This document shows, piece after piece, positions 7,223 through 16,677 of a stretch of DNA of 64,000 nt. Position 1 is the stretch's first letter; each line of letters begins with the position of its first letter. The notes beneath the pieces were generated by a model that saw only the letters and a list, made by a program, of their open reading frames with translations, made no database searches and was not told the origin of the DNA. The translations under genes and the position numbers were made by a program. Origin of the DNA: Acidobacteria bacterium Ga0074141. Lineage in GTDB: Bacteria > Acidobacteriota > Blastocatellia > Pyrinomonadales > Pyrinomonadaceae. The stretch is from the NCBI GenBank assembly GCA_001464665.1, contig LNDP01000013.1:23767-87766 (forward strand), given 5' to 3'.

Positions 7223-9340
7223 TTATGGTGTTCCGCAGATCGCCGGGTCAGCCTGTTTTGAGCAAAGATATTCGGTGAGCGCGTCGAGCCGCTTTTTCTG
7301 CTGCTCTATTTCAGCACGCTGCTTTTCTATCTCCGCCTGCTGTTGTTCTATCTGTTTCCGCTGTGCCTCGATCTGGGTCTGCTGTTCCTTGACCGCATTT
7401 ACAAGAACAACGGCAACCCGGTCGTATTTGACGCCTTCGACTTCGCCCTTGTCGTTTCGCGACGCGAGCAGCGGTTCGGCCGCCGCGACTTCTTCGGCGA
7501 CGAGTCCGAGATCTTCCTTGCCGTCGGCTTTCCAGTTAAACGAAACCGGACGGAGTTTCTTGATCAAATCGAGTCCGGGACGATAATTTTGAACGTTGTC
7601 CTTGTAACGAATCGACGACGAACACGTCGAAATCTCATTTGAAGCATTCCGGCAAAGCTGCGTAAAGCCCGCTAAACCGAGACCTGCGATCGTCATCACA
7701 CCGGTCGTTTTGACGGTCACGAGGTCGCCGCCGCCCGTCGGACTAAAAAGCCGCGCAATGTTGCCGCTGGCGTACCAAACCCAATCTTCATTGGCGTTTG
7801 TGCTGTTGCGGTTTCGAAACTTGAATCCCGCATTGGCTCCGGTGGAGAGAATCTCGGACCCGTTAACCTGAAGACTGCTTTGCGGATCGGTCGTGCCGAT
7901 GCCGACATTTCCGTTTTCGAGAATGATCAAACGGCCGCCCGCAACGGTGGTCGAATCCACTTCAAATCGACCGTTGCCGCCGAATGACGCGACGTTGCCG
8001 CCCGTCAGCGGCGTGGCGACGCGAAAAGCGAAATTGGAATTGGCTCGGACATCGAAAGTGTAGTTCGAATCGTTGCCGCCGATACTGACCTTTTGGTTGT
8101 TGTTATTGTCCACCCGAAAAAAACCGCGTTGGACCTGCAATCTGCCAGGAACCAAAACCAGATCCGGACCAAATTCACGGCCAAGCGCAACAGTATTGCT
8201 GGTTGAAACGAGCGCACCTGCGCCGATAGCTGTCGCATTTTGCAACGTAAGAAAAGTTCCGGCGTTCGCGCCAATGAACGTGTTCGAGTTTCCCCCGCCT
8301 CGAAAGTTAAAACTTCCGGCGCCGACAAGAGTGTTTGAACTTCCGGTTCCTGCATCGTCCGCCCGTCCCGCCCGGAAACCGACGAAGGTGTTATCGTTGC
8401 CGACGGTTCTGTTGCCGGCGCCGGATCCCATAATCGTGTTGCGGCTTCCCGTCGGCGTTAAGTCCAAATCGTTTCTTCCGGCGTCGAAACCGACAAGCGT
8501 ATTGTCGTCGCCGTTTACATTCGAAAATCCAGCGCCGGCGCCGAAGAACGAATTCTGAACTCCGCCATTGGTTCGTTCACCCGCATACGCGCCGAAGAAT
8601 GAATTGGCAAAGCCCTGATTGACTTTGCCGGCGCGAAAGCCGAAAAACGAGTTGTTGAAGGCGCTTCCGGTGGTCGAAACATCGCCGGATTCAATGCCGA
8701 CCGTCAACGTGTTCCACTGATCCGTTTTGATAAGTCGATTCGCGCCGATATTGAACTGGTTTGCCGAAAAAACTCCGCCGACCGTGCCGTCGCCGGAAAT
8801 GTTGAAATTGACGCCGCTTTGTGCGGTCGAACCGTTTTGAATGTAAAACGGCGAATTCGCCGTTGGCGTTCGCGCATCGGAAAGCCGCGGATCGGTCGTC
8901 AGCGCAAAATCGGATGCCGGACGTCCGCCGACGAAATCGGCGAGGCGCGAAGTTTCGGCGTAAAAACTGGATATCGCATAAGGTGCTGCTTTTATGAGAT
9001 CACGCGGATTGAGCGTTGTGTACGCGCCCGCGCCTGCCTGCCGCACAGCAATTTCGATCCAACGCGAGCCGAACACCGGATAGACCGATGTTCCCCAATC
9101 GAGCGAAACTGCGAAATAACCGTTCACAACGGCCACATTAGACCTCGTGATCGTCGCTCCGACGCCGCTATTTCCTACGTCCGAGGCATGCAGCGTAAAC
9201 TGCATATCGTAATTACCGTTCGCCGGCTGACCGCTCGTGTTGAGACTGCCCTGATAAGTGAACGCTGTGTTTTGTGCCAAAACACTTGGTGCGGCGAAGG
9301 CGCAAAAGGCGATCAGGATAATAGTTCTTGAGATCTTCAT
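7223..9340 (-). CDS. Exported tail-fibre-like protein with S74 chaperone domain
   Basis: A 705-residue protein. A signal peptide (about residues 1-22, ending VLAQ) is followed by a domain shared with the next gene (TAFTYQGSL..., residues about 25-130). Then come Gly/Asn-rich repeats with phrases such as NSFFGAGAG, NTFVGFRAG and NTLVGAGS, of the trimeric beta-roll or adhesin kind. The C-terminus is an intramolecular chaperone (peptidase S74; SSIRYKDNVQNYRPGLDLI, LRPVSFNW, DLGLVAEEVA) and then a Gln/Glu-rich coiled coil. S74 domains trimerise fibres and often self-cleave at the SS of SSIRYKD. Here the trailing coiled coil would be part of the released piece. It lies 9 bases after a paralogue in the same operon. 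AGGAG precedes the ATG. Confidence 0.85.
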   Translation of the reverse strand: MKISRTIILIAFCAFAAPSVLAQNTAFTYQGSLNTSGQPANGNYDMQFTLHASDVGNSGVGATITRSNVAVVNGYFAVSLDWGTSVYPVFGSRWIEIAVRQAGAGAYTTLNPRDLIKAAPYAISSFYAETSRLADFVGGRPASDFALTTDPRLSDARTPTANSPFYIQNGSTAQSGVNFNISGDGTVGGVFSANQFNIGANRLIKTDQWNTLTVGIESGDVSTTGSAFNNSFFGFRAGKVNQGFANSFFGAYAGERTNGGVQNSFFGAGAGFSNVNGDDNTLVGFDAGRNDLDLTPTGSRNTIMGSGAGNRTVGNDNTFVGFRAGRADDAGTGSSNTLVGAGSFNFRGGGNSNTFIGANAGTFLTLQNATAIGAGALVSTSNTVALGREFGPDLVLVPGRLQVQRGFFRVDNNNNQKVSIGGNDSNYTFDVRANSNFAFRVATPLTGGNVASFGGNGRFEVDSTTVAGGRLIILENGNVGIGTTDPQSSLQVNGSEILSTGANAGFKFRNRNSTNANEDWVWYASGNIARLFSPTGGGDLVTVKTTGVMTIAGLGLAGFTQLCRNASNEISTCSSSIRYKDNVQNYRPGLDLIKKLRPVSFNWKADGKEDLGLVAEEVAAAEPLLASRNDKGEVEGVKYDRVAVVLVNAVKEQQTQIEAQRKQIEQQQAEIEKQRAEIEQQKKRLDALTEYLCSKQADPAICGTP

Positions 9341-9349
9341 TGTTTTCTC

Positions 9350-11185
9350 CTATTGTGGCTGCGGTTTAGCCGCGCAAAAAGCGGCGTCTGGATTTTGGTT
9401 GCAGATAAACTTTTTGAGCGCGTCGATCTCGGCTTTGTGATTTCTCAAAAGCTCGTTTTGTTCTTCGACTTTCGCTTCGAGCGTTTCGATCTGCGTTTGC
9501 TGTTCTTTGACAGCATTGACCAAAACCACACCGACGCGGTCGTATTTGACGCCCTCGATCTCGCCTTTAGCGTTGGTCGTTGTCAGTAGCGGTTCAGCCG
9601 CGGCGACCTCTTCGGCGACGAGTCCTAGATCGGCCAAGCCCCCGTCCGTCCAGTTGAACGATACAGGCCGCAGTCTGTGGATCAGGTCGAGGCCGGAGCT
9701 AAATGTGTTGATGCTGTTTTTGTAGCGTGCCGAAGATGAGCAGGTCGAGATCTGGTTCGAGGCGTTGCGGCAAAGGCCGACACTTCCGGCGGCCCCGAGA
9801 ACATTTACCGCAAACTCGCCTGTCGGCTGAATGGTCAACACGTCGCCGGGACCGGTGGATTTGAATAAACGAGCGATGTTTCCATTCGCGTACCAAACCC
9901 AATCGTCATTGGATGATGTGCTGCCGCGATTACGAAATTTAAAACCCGCATCTGATCCGGTGGATAGGATTTCCAGCCCATTGACATGCAGAGTCTGTTG
10001 CGGCGTGGTTGTGCCGATACCCACATTACCCCCTGACGCAATCGTCATTTGGTCCAGATTGCTTTCCCTGAAAAATAGTCGCCCGCCGTTCGGGCGATTG
10101 ACGACAGTATTCGTCGCGTCACCAAGAATTGCAAAATCTGTGCAGTTAAGTGTCGCGAAACTTATTGCGCCTGCCGCCGAGCATTGGGAAGGTCTCCCAA
10201 TTCGAATCTGAACCCCGTTGTCCACGATGTGGAACCGGGCCGCAGGTGCGGTCGTGCCGATGCCAACACTGACATCGTTGCCCAAAACCAACGAATTGCT
10301 CTGTGAAACAAACGCAACACTACCAATCGCGGTTGCATTCGTGATTCCAAATGCTACATTCGCGTTCGCTCCGATAACCGTGTTAAAACTTCCGGTCGTG
10401 TTATTTGCTCCAGCTCCTCGTCCGAAAAAAGAATTTCCATTGCCAGTCGTATTGAATTGACCGGCACCTGTCCCGAAAAATGAATTCTGCTGAGACGTTG
10501 AATTTCGAGATCCGGCAAAATATCCGAAGAATGCATTGCTCGAACCTGTATTCACTATACCCGCAGAATCACCGGCAAAAAGATTAGAATCTCCCTCGTT
10601 GGAAAGGATGCGACCACCCCGAATCTGAAACTCAGTTCCGGCATTCAAAATGTCCGCACTTCCTCTTCCGCTGATCCAGAAGTCGGTTGAAGCCTGTGCT
10701 GCGGCTTGCTGATTCCGAATAAAATTCGTGCCGCCGCTTGTTGTCGTAACATATTGATCTGCCGCGATTCCGCCGAGTGAAAGGGCATTATTGGTGGTTT
10801 CTGAGAGCAAACTTTTTATCGAATACGGTGAGCTCCCTATTAACTGGCGAGGACTTAAAACGGTAAATGCAGCGCCGCCCGCCGGTCTGACACGGATTTC
10901 CAAAAACCGATTTGCGCCCGGAAAAGTAGCGCTTCCAAAATTTAGCGAAAGTGAAAATATTCCGTTTGTTACAACAACACCGGGGACGATGTTGGAAAAC
11001 AGCTCTGAACCTCCCGTCAGCCCATCGAATAAGCTAACTTCAAAATCAAAAGTGCCGTTTGCCGGATTGCCCCCATTTTTCAAACTACCTTGGTAGGTAA
11101 AAGCCGAAGTCTGCGCTGAAGCCGTTTGGATCGACAAAACCAGACCGACAACTAAACAAAAAATACAACATTTGATTCCTTTCAT
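9350..11185 (-). CDS. Exported tail-fibre-like protein with S74 chaperone domain (paralogue)
   Basis: A 611-residue paralogue of the neighbouring S74 protein. It has a signal peptide (MKGIKCCIFCLVVGLVLS, ending ASAQ), the same N-terminal domain (TSAFTYQGSLKNGG), a shorter run of Gly/Asn-rich repeats (NSFFGTGAG, NSFFGRGAG, NTVIGANA), an S74 domain (SSARYKNSINTFSSGLDLI, LRPVSFNW, DLGLVAEEVA) and a C-terminal coiled coil. The repeats share the FFG-A-AG pattern across both proteins. It starts with GGAGAG just before the ATG and reads straight into the second S74 gene. The fibre is probably anchored at or released from the cell surface; the ligand is unknown. Confidence 0.85.
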   Translation of the reverse strand: MKGIKCCIFCLVVGLVLSIQTASAQTSAFTYQGSLKNGGNPANGTFDFEVSLFDGLTGGSELFSNIVPGVVVTNGIFSLSLNFGSATFPGANRFLEIRVRPAGGAAFTVLSPRQLIGSSPYSIKSLLSETTNNALSLGGIAADQYVTTTSGGTNFIRNQQAAAQASTDFWISGRGSADILNAGTEFQIRGGRILSNEGDSNLFAGDSAGIVNTGSSNAFFGYFAGSRNSTSQQNSFFGTGAGQFNTTGNGNSFFGRGAGANNTTGSFNTVIGANANVAFGITNATAIGSVAFVSQSNSLVLGNDVSVGIGTTAPAARFHIVDNGVQIRIGRPSQCSAAGAISFATLNCTDFAILGDATNTVVNRPNGGRLFFRESNLDQMTIASGGNVGIGTTTPQQTLHVNGLEILSTGSDAGFKFRNRGSTSSNDDWVWYANGNIARLFKSTGPGDVLTIQPTGEFAVNVLGAAGSVGLCRNASNQISTCSSSARYKNSINTFSSGLDLIHRLRPVSFNWTDGGLADLGLVAEEVAAAEPLLTTTNAKGEIEGVKYDRVGVVLVNAVKEQQTQIETLEAKVEEQNELLRNHKAEIDALKKFICNQNPDAAFCAAKPQPQ

Positions 11186-11295
11186 AATCTCTCCTTCGAT
11201 TCGAAACGTGGAAGCCTTTCTGAGTTGTTAGGCAGCAAGCTAAGCGTTGCGACTTCTTAAAAAAGTAGACCTCGAATGATCGGCCTCGGGGCCAC

Positions 11296-12912
11296 TCATC
11301 GTTTCTTGTAGAGGGTGTACCTCAGTGGTTCATAATCGCTATCAATAAGGATCAAGAGAAATCCGCCGCGAACGGCCTGAAACTGTGCCCAGAATTTCTT
11401 CGTCTTGCCGCTTACGCGGTTTGTTGCGGAAATTTCCCAGTCACCGGCCGTGAACTGGCCGCGATATTGTATTTTCGCGAAGTTCGTACCGCCGCCGCTC
11501 ATGCCGGCGCTGTTGTGAGTGCTTTCGTATCTGCCGGCGGCGGCAAACACGAATTCGTCCGAGGTCGAGATCGCACTCATTCCCTGGTAGCCGTATGCGT
11601 TGTAGTATTCAACGCCACCCCCTCCGCCGCCGGTCCATCTTCCGACGAGGTCTTGGGCCGATACCGCGAACTTATTGTAAGCAAGCATTCGGTTCAGATC
11701 GTTGGGATGTGGAAATTGCTGACTGTACGAACCCTGATCGGGCGCAATGGTAATAATCACACGGGCGCCGCCGTCGTACACGATCTTCATCGTTACGAAC
11801 GACCGCTTGCCGGTTTGTCTGTCAATAGCGTCAGCCTGGCGAAAATAGATGACCGGATATTGAACTCCCGACCAGTTCTGGATATTGCTTACATTGAAAT
11901 ACGGAGAAACAGTTCTGTCCCAGTAATGATCGTTGGGCTCAACCGTATTTGCCCGACTATCGTCCCATTCTTTGTTGACGTGATAAAGCCGTATTTCTGT
12001 TTCGTTTCGCTTTAGCTGGACATAGTCGCCGACCGGTATCGCCTTCCAGCCGTCGTCGAAACTGGTTATGTATTTAGCGATCCCGTAATTGCCTGCGGGC
12101 TGCTGCGAGGCCGGTGCCTCCGGCAGCTGTTGTGAAGCGGAAGCATTCTTGAACCTCAAGGTATTGCCCTCAAAGCGGACGCCGTTCGGGTTGATCTTCA
12201 GGATATCTAGCAGCAACGCGCCGGAAACGACCTTTGCCAGCTTTAGCATTTCCGGGTCTTTCGAATCCTTGGCTTGTACGTAAAAAGCCAAAGGCATTGC
12301 CGCAAAACTCACGTAAGTGTCGTACAGGAATTCTTTATCTTTGTCAGGAACACCCGCCATTTCGGGAGTCTCATCAAACATTGATGTAAGGGCTTGAAAC
12401 AGCGCTTCTTGCGAGGCTTCATTCGGTTCAGGATCGTCGTTATAGACCGTGACCGTCGTCGCGATAAAGAACATCAATGCCGCCGCGAGATTATTCTTCC
12501 TCCCTTTCGGGCCGACCTCGGCGTCAAACCCTTTCCTGGTCTCAGCAAAAAGCTGTCTAAACAATGTCCGCTGCTCGGCGTCCTGGCCGACCGCGTCGGC
12601 AATGATCTTAAAGTTGTCTCGCGCTCCGTCCGGCGTAAAGAATGCGAGACTCTTCTTTGAACTAACGGCCCCACTCGTACGGTTCTTGCCGGAATTGTTC
12701 GCGGCTGCCTGCTCTAAGATCGCCTTTTGGATCCGCATCTGCGTGTTCTGCTGCATGCTCAGCGTTGCCTGGGCAAGACCGGATGATTGATATACCTGGC
12801 CATAACCTCCGTTGTTGCCGTCGGCACCCGAATTTAAGGTTTGGGCGTTGGTTGTGCTAATACCTGCCAAAACTAAAAGTATCGTCAAAATAATGAAATT
12901 TCGATTCTTCAT
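11296..12912 (-). CDS. Exported protein, DUF6683-like, unknown function
   Basis: A 538-residue protein starting at the ATG at 12912 (MKNRNF), which has GAGGTG just upstream; the frame extends to a TTG at 12936. It has a signal peptide (about residues 1-24, ending TTNAQ), a low-complexity Gly/Asn segment (GADGNNGGYGQVYQS), a helical stretch (ATLSMQQNTQMRIQK), an all-alpha domain around residues 95-250 with AVGQDAEQRTLFRQLF and FIATTVTVYNDDPEP, and a beta-rich C-terminal half. The alpha domain resembles proteins I know as DUF6683, but I am not certain. The next upstream gene is a full-length paralogue, so this is a tandem duplication. No catalytic residues are evident. Confidence 0.75.
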   Translation of the reverse strand: MKNRNFIILTILLVLAGISTTNAQTLNSGADGNNGGYGQVYQSSGLAQATLSMQQNTQMRIQKAILEQAAANNSGKNRTSGAVSSKKSLAFFTPDGARDNFKIIADAVGQDAEQRTLFRQLFAETRKGFDAEVGPKGRKNNLAAALMFFIATTVTVYNDDPEPNEASQEALFQALTSMFDETPEMAGVPDKDKEFLYDTYVSFAAMPLAFYVQAKDSKDPEMLKLAKVVSGALLLDILKINPNGVRFEGNTLRFKNASASQQLPEAPASQQPAGNYGIAKYITSFDDGWKAIPVGDYVQLKRNETEIRLYHVNKEWDDSRANTVEPNDHYWDRTVSPYFNVSNIQNWSGVQYPVIYFRQADAIDRQTGKRSFVTMKIVYDGGARVIITIAPDQGSYSQQFPHPNDLNRMLAYNKFAVSAQDLVGRWTGGGGGGVEYYNAYGYQGMSAISTSDEFVFAAAGRYESTHNSAGMSGGGTNFAKIQYRGQFTAGDWEISATNRVSGKTKKFWAQFQAVRGGFLLILIDSDYEPLRYTLYKKR

Positions 12913-13001
12913 TCTCACCTCGTAAAGAACTTTCAATTATGAATTCGCATCAATTTGCCTTAGCAAGTTCCGCTTGGTTTGCACGAATTCGGACCTTCCG
13001 G

Positions 13002-14654
13002 CTACTGTTTGACTTTGTAAAGACTCATTTTCATACCACTAAATTTCTTACTCACAAGATTCAACATAAAACCGCCTTTTACGGCTTCAAATTGGGAGGA
13101 GAATTCCCCGGGATCATTTGCTCCGCGGTTGGATAAGGTTAAATTCCAGTCGTTTGCACGAAAAGTTCCTCTGTAGTTGGATTTGCCATGAGCCAAAGAC
13201 CCACGGAAAGTGCTGGTTCCGGCGTGCTCGCTCTGATAGGTTCCGTTGCCGTAGAAAACAAAGGAATCATTTGTCGAAGCAGTTGCCATTCCTGCTAGGT
13301 CACCCGAATAGATGTTGTAAAACTGAATGCTGGCGGCATCAAAACTGCTCCATTTACCGATCAAATCCTCTTGTGCAACGCCAAACTTATTGTAGTTGAG
13401 CATCTGTTTAAGGCTCGAATCGTTCGGGAACATCGAATAATAAGTTTTCCTGTCCGGTGCGTTAACGACGATCGTCCAGCAGCTTCCGTTGAAAAAAGCG
13501 AGACCCATACCGACATAACGGCTTTTACCCGTTTGTTTATCGGTGGCTGCGGCTTCGTAGTTGTCCGATTGACCCATGCTGTACTGCTCTTTTTCACGGA
13601 CGAAAGCTTGTTTGACATTAAATGACGATTTCACAAACACATCCCAGTAATAAGGCTCAAAATTGTTAGTGTTCTGCGGCCTATTGCCGTCGATCCGTGC
13701 ATCAGGAAAGTAAAGTCGAACTTCGACGCCATCCTTTTCAACGTCAACATAATCACTCAACGGGGTTGCCACCCAACCATCATCAAAAGTGGTGGTGAAT
13801 TTTGTGATTCCGTAACCACTCGAAGTCTGTTGCGGAGCCGTGTTTTGAGGAGCTTCGTTCGATGAAGGAGCGGTTTTTAACTTCAAAGTACTGCCTTCAA
13901 AACGAACGTCATTTGGATTGATCTTCAAGATCTCGAGAAGCAACGCACCAGCTGTTACTTTCGCTAATTTCATCATTTCGGCATCATCTTTTTCTTTTGC
14001 CGCCATGTAAAATGTCAAAGGGATTGCACTAAAGCTAACAAAAGCGTCGTGCAGAAACTGTTTGTCTCTATTCGGAACTTCCGTCATTCCGGGCGTTTCT
14101 TCATACATCGCGGTGAGCGCCTGAAAGAGATTTTCGGTCGCCTCATCGCTTGGTTCGGGATCGTCATTGTAAACAGTGACAGTAGAAGCGATAAAAAAGG
14201 TCATTGCGGCGGCGAGATTATTTTTTCTGCCTTTCGGTGCCATTTCAGCGTCAAATCCTTTCTTGGCTTCGCTAAAAAGCTGCTTAAAGAGAGTTCTTTG
14301 TTCGGCGTCTTGCCCGACCGAATCAGCGATAATCTTGAAATTGTCGCTTTTTGAAACGGGCGTGAAAAATGCGGGACCTTTCGTTGCGGTTTTCGTATTC
14401 GAACCTGATTGCACCTTTGCGACCGCGGCTTTCCCGAATTTCTTTTCCATCGCCTGCTGCATCATCAGTTTTTGAATTTGCATTTGGGTATTTTGCTGCA
14501 TACTGATGGTCGCTTGGGCGAGCCCAAATGATTGATATACTTGCCCGTAACCGCCGTTGTAACCGCCTGCGTTTGAATTGTAGGTTTGGGCTTGCAAACC
14601 AATAGTCATCAGCATGATCGTAAAAATTAGCGTCAAATAATGTTGATTTTTCAT
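13002..14654 (-). CDS. Exported protein, DUF6683-like, unknown function (paralogue)
   Basis: A 550-residue paralogue of the protein encoded at 11296-12912, alike along its whole length. It shares a signal peptide (MKNQHYLTLIFTIMLMTIGLQAQ), NGGYGQVYQSFGLAQATISM, the alpha domain with SVGQDAEQRTLFKQLF and FIASTVTVYNDDPEP, a Pro/Gln linker near residue 270 and a beta-rich C-terminus ending GMKMSLYKVKQ. AGAGGAAAG lies directly before the ATG. Divergence between the two copies is moderate, so the duplication is not recent. No function is known to me. Confidence 0.75.
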   Translation of the reverse strand: MKNQHYLTLIFTIMLMTIGLQAQTYNSNAGGYNGGYGQVYQSFGLAQATISMQQNTQMQIQKLMMQQAMEKKFGKAAVAKVQSGSNTKTATKGPAFFTPVSKSDNFKIIADSVGQDAEQRTLFKQLFSEAKKGFDAEMAPKGRKNNLAAAMTFFIASTVTVYNDDPEPSDEATENLFQALTAMYEETPGMTEVPNRDKQFLHDAFVSFSAIPLTFYMAAKEKDDAEMMKLAKVTAGALLLEILKINPNDVRFEGSTLKLKTAPSSNEAPQNTAPQQTSSGYGITKFTTTFDDGWVATPLSDYVDVEKDGVEVRLYFPDARIDGNRPQNTNNFEPYYWDVFVKSSFNVKQAFVREKEQYSMGQSDNYEAAATDKQTGKSRYVGMGLAFFNGSCWTIVVNAPDRKTYYSMFPNDSSLKQMLNYNKFGVAQEDLIGKWSSFDAASIQFYNIYSGDLAGMATASTNDSFVFYGNGTYQSEHAGTSTFRGSLAHGKSNYRGTFRANDWNLTLSNRGANDPGEFSSQFEAVKGGFMLNLVSKKFSGMKMSLYKVKQ

Positions 14655-14754
14655 AACTTTCCTCTTAGGCGGAAGCTCGACGGTCAGGAATCGTGTTTTG
14701 CTTTTTGATCGACCGAAGAAACACGCTCCTTAACAGTCGCATTTCTGCCATCTA

Positions 14755-16665
14755 TTACTTCGACAAGCGAATATTGCTCACGTAAAATTCATCGCTCGGG
14801 TCGGCGTTCGGAGCGTTGTCGACGCCGAAGCCGAAAAAGTTCCAGCGAATATTCTCGCTCAGCACGGCGTCCTCGGACATTTTCGTTCCGTTAAAATAGA
14901 TCGAAAGCAGCGATCCCTGGCGGACGAGTTTTACCTTGACGAGATTGTTATCTTTGAAATAGATCTTCGTTTTATCGGCTTTATCAAGTTTATAGCCGCC
15001 GCGTGCGTCAAAGACCTGCAGGCCGTAACGGCCGTGTTCGTTGTTCCAGTGCGGATCGATCCAGAGAGCGACACGCTCCATTCGCGACGACGTGTAGGCA
15101 TTTAGATTAACAAGCGCTCGGTCGTAGCGTTTCAGAGTGTTGTCGTACGGGGCCGCTCCGAGGTGAAAATAGAAGCTCGGGCTGTAGTACGAGATGTTCT
15201 TGGTCCAAGTGACATCAAACTCCACAGTAAAACTATTCGGCAGGGCCAGAACCGCGTAATCGGGGAAGAACAACCCTTCTTTGCTCATCGCAAGCCAGTT
15301 TCCGGACTGTCCCGGATTCTTCTTGACGATGCCCGTATTGTTGCTAAGCGTCCATTTGGCCGGGGCCTGCCCGATAGCGGAATCGGCAAAATCTTCGAAA
15401 AATCCGGCGCCGTTTTCCGCGCTCGACGAGTTCTCGGTGACAGGCCGTCCGGTTTCCCGAACCGGCGTATCGCCCATGCCCGTGATCGTCGGCGGCTTCG
15501 GCAGCGGACTCATCCCGACCATTTTACGGATGACGTTGAAATCAAACTCGTCTTCGAATTTATTGGTAAATGCCGTTTTTGCGGGCGACGTATCCTGCCG
15601 CCGGAGTTCGACAGTTATGACCTGCGGCTTCCATTTCGGCAATCTGGGATCGTAGAATGCCGGATTCGCTACGTAAACAAATTTTCCTTTTCCTTTCCCG
15701 CTCCCGAATCGAATTTCGCTCGGCTGATTTAGGATCTCGTTGAAGTTTGCAACAAAAGCCTCGGAGCCATTATCGGGCGACTTCGCTACAACATCCGTGA
15801 ACCGGATCGCATCGCTGCGTCGGGCCTTATATTGATCGATCGCCTGTTGCGTTTTCTGATCGCCTTCACGAAGACTTTGGAAGAATCTCTGCTTTTCGGC
15901 ATCGGTCATAATTCCCCTTTCGGCCGAAACGCGCGTGAAAGTTCTTTGCGAGGTAGCCAGAACCCCTTCAAGCCGGTTAATCTCTCCGTCGATCTTTTTG
16001 AGCCAATACTCGCGATAAGACCGGGCAAACTCTTCTCTGGTTACACGACGGTAAGGCAATGCCTTCCTTTCGGAAAAATACCAGCCCGAGAATTGTTGTT
16101 CGTCATTTTCGTTAAAGAAATAAATGCTTCGCATCCCATTCTTGTTTTCTTCGATACGGATATCTCCACTCATATTCAAACGCAATTCAGTTCCCGCGAG
16201 CACCAGATCACCGGAGTTTCCGTTTACGGCAAAGCCCTTGAAATCATTTACGCGAAAGTAGATCCAGTTTCCCGTTTCGCCTTCGGGTCCGATGACGTTT
16301 TTTCCTTGATGCTTGTAGCAGACAATGTCCTTTATCATGAAAAAGCCTTCATAATACTGACGTGCATTCGGCGGTGCAGAGTGAGCATCCATTGCATCAA
16401 AGATGCCATACGTGACTTCAAGACCTTTCGGTGGTTGTGGGAAAAGCCTCTGCATTTCCTGAATCACGGGCTTCATCGCAGCCGCCCAGGTGCCGGCCTT
16501 TGTTTCAGCCCGAAGTTTCCATGGCAATGACGCGTTGTCTGCTGCTAGGTCACCGGCCGCATCGCAAAACGACTGGGCGAAGGCTGGATGTAAACCGGCC
16601 AAGATGAACAAGTTGATGAGAAATAATCGTATATGGGTCTGGGTCTTCACTGTTTCCTCTGTCAT
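14755..16665 (-). CDS. Exported protein with LamG-like C-terminal domain
   Basis: A 636-residue protein. A hydrophobic signal (about residues 14-30, ending AFAQ) is followed by a middle region of charged helices (about 220-290, EINRLEGVLATSQRTF) and a C-terminal concanavalin/laminin-G-like beta sandwich (about residues 425-635) with FTVEFDVTWT, FYFHLGAAP, LVKVKLVRQGSLLSIYFNGTKM. Such domains usually bind carbohydrate or form structural modules. A GTG at 16650 with GAGGAA upstream is an equally good start and would give a cleaner signal peptide. It follows the next upstream gene by 12 bases, so they share a transcript. Confidence 0.78.
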   Translation of the reverse strand: MTEETVKTQTHIRLFLINLFILAGLHPAFAQSFCDAAGDLAADNASLPWKLRAETKAGTWAAAMKPVIQEMQRLFPQPPKGLEVTYGIFDAMDAHSAPPNARQYYEGFFMIKDIVCYKHQGKNVIGPEGETGNWIYFRVNDFKGFAVNGNSGDLVLAGTELRLNMSGDIRIEENKNGMRSIYFFNENDEQQFSGWYFSERKALPYRRVTREEFARSYREYWLKKIDGEINRLEGVLATSQRTFTRVSAERGIMTDAEKQRFFQSLREGDQKTQQAIDQYKARRSDAIRFTDVVAKSPDNGSEAFVANFNEILNQPSEIRFGSGKGKGKFVYVANPAFYDPRLPKWKPQVITVELRRQDTSPAKTAFTNKFEDEFDFNVIRKMVGMSPLPKPPTITGMGDTPVRETGRPVTENSSSAENGAGFFEDFADSAIGQAPAKWTLSNNTGIVKKNPGQSGNWLAMSKEGLFFPDYAVLALPNSFTVEFDVTWTKNISYYSPSFYFHLGAAPYDNTLKRYDRALVNLNAYTSSRMERVALWIDPHWNNEHGRYGLQVFDARGGYKLDKADKTKIYFKDNNLVKVKLVRQGSLLSIYFNGTKMSEDAVLSENIRWNFFGFGVDNAPNADPSDEFYVSNIRLSK

Positions 16666-16677
16666 GCCTTCCGTTTA

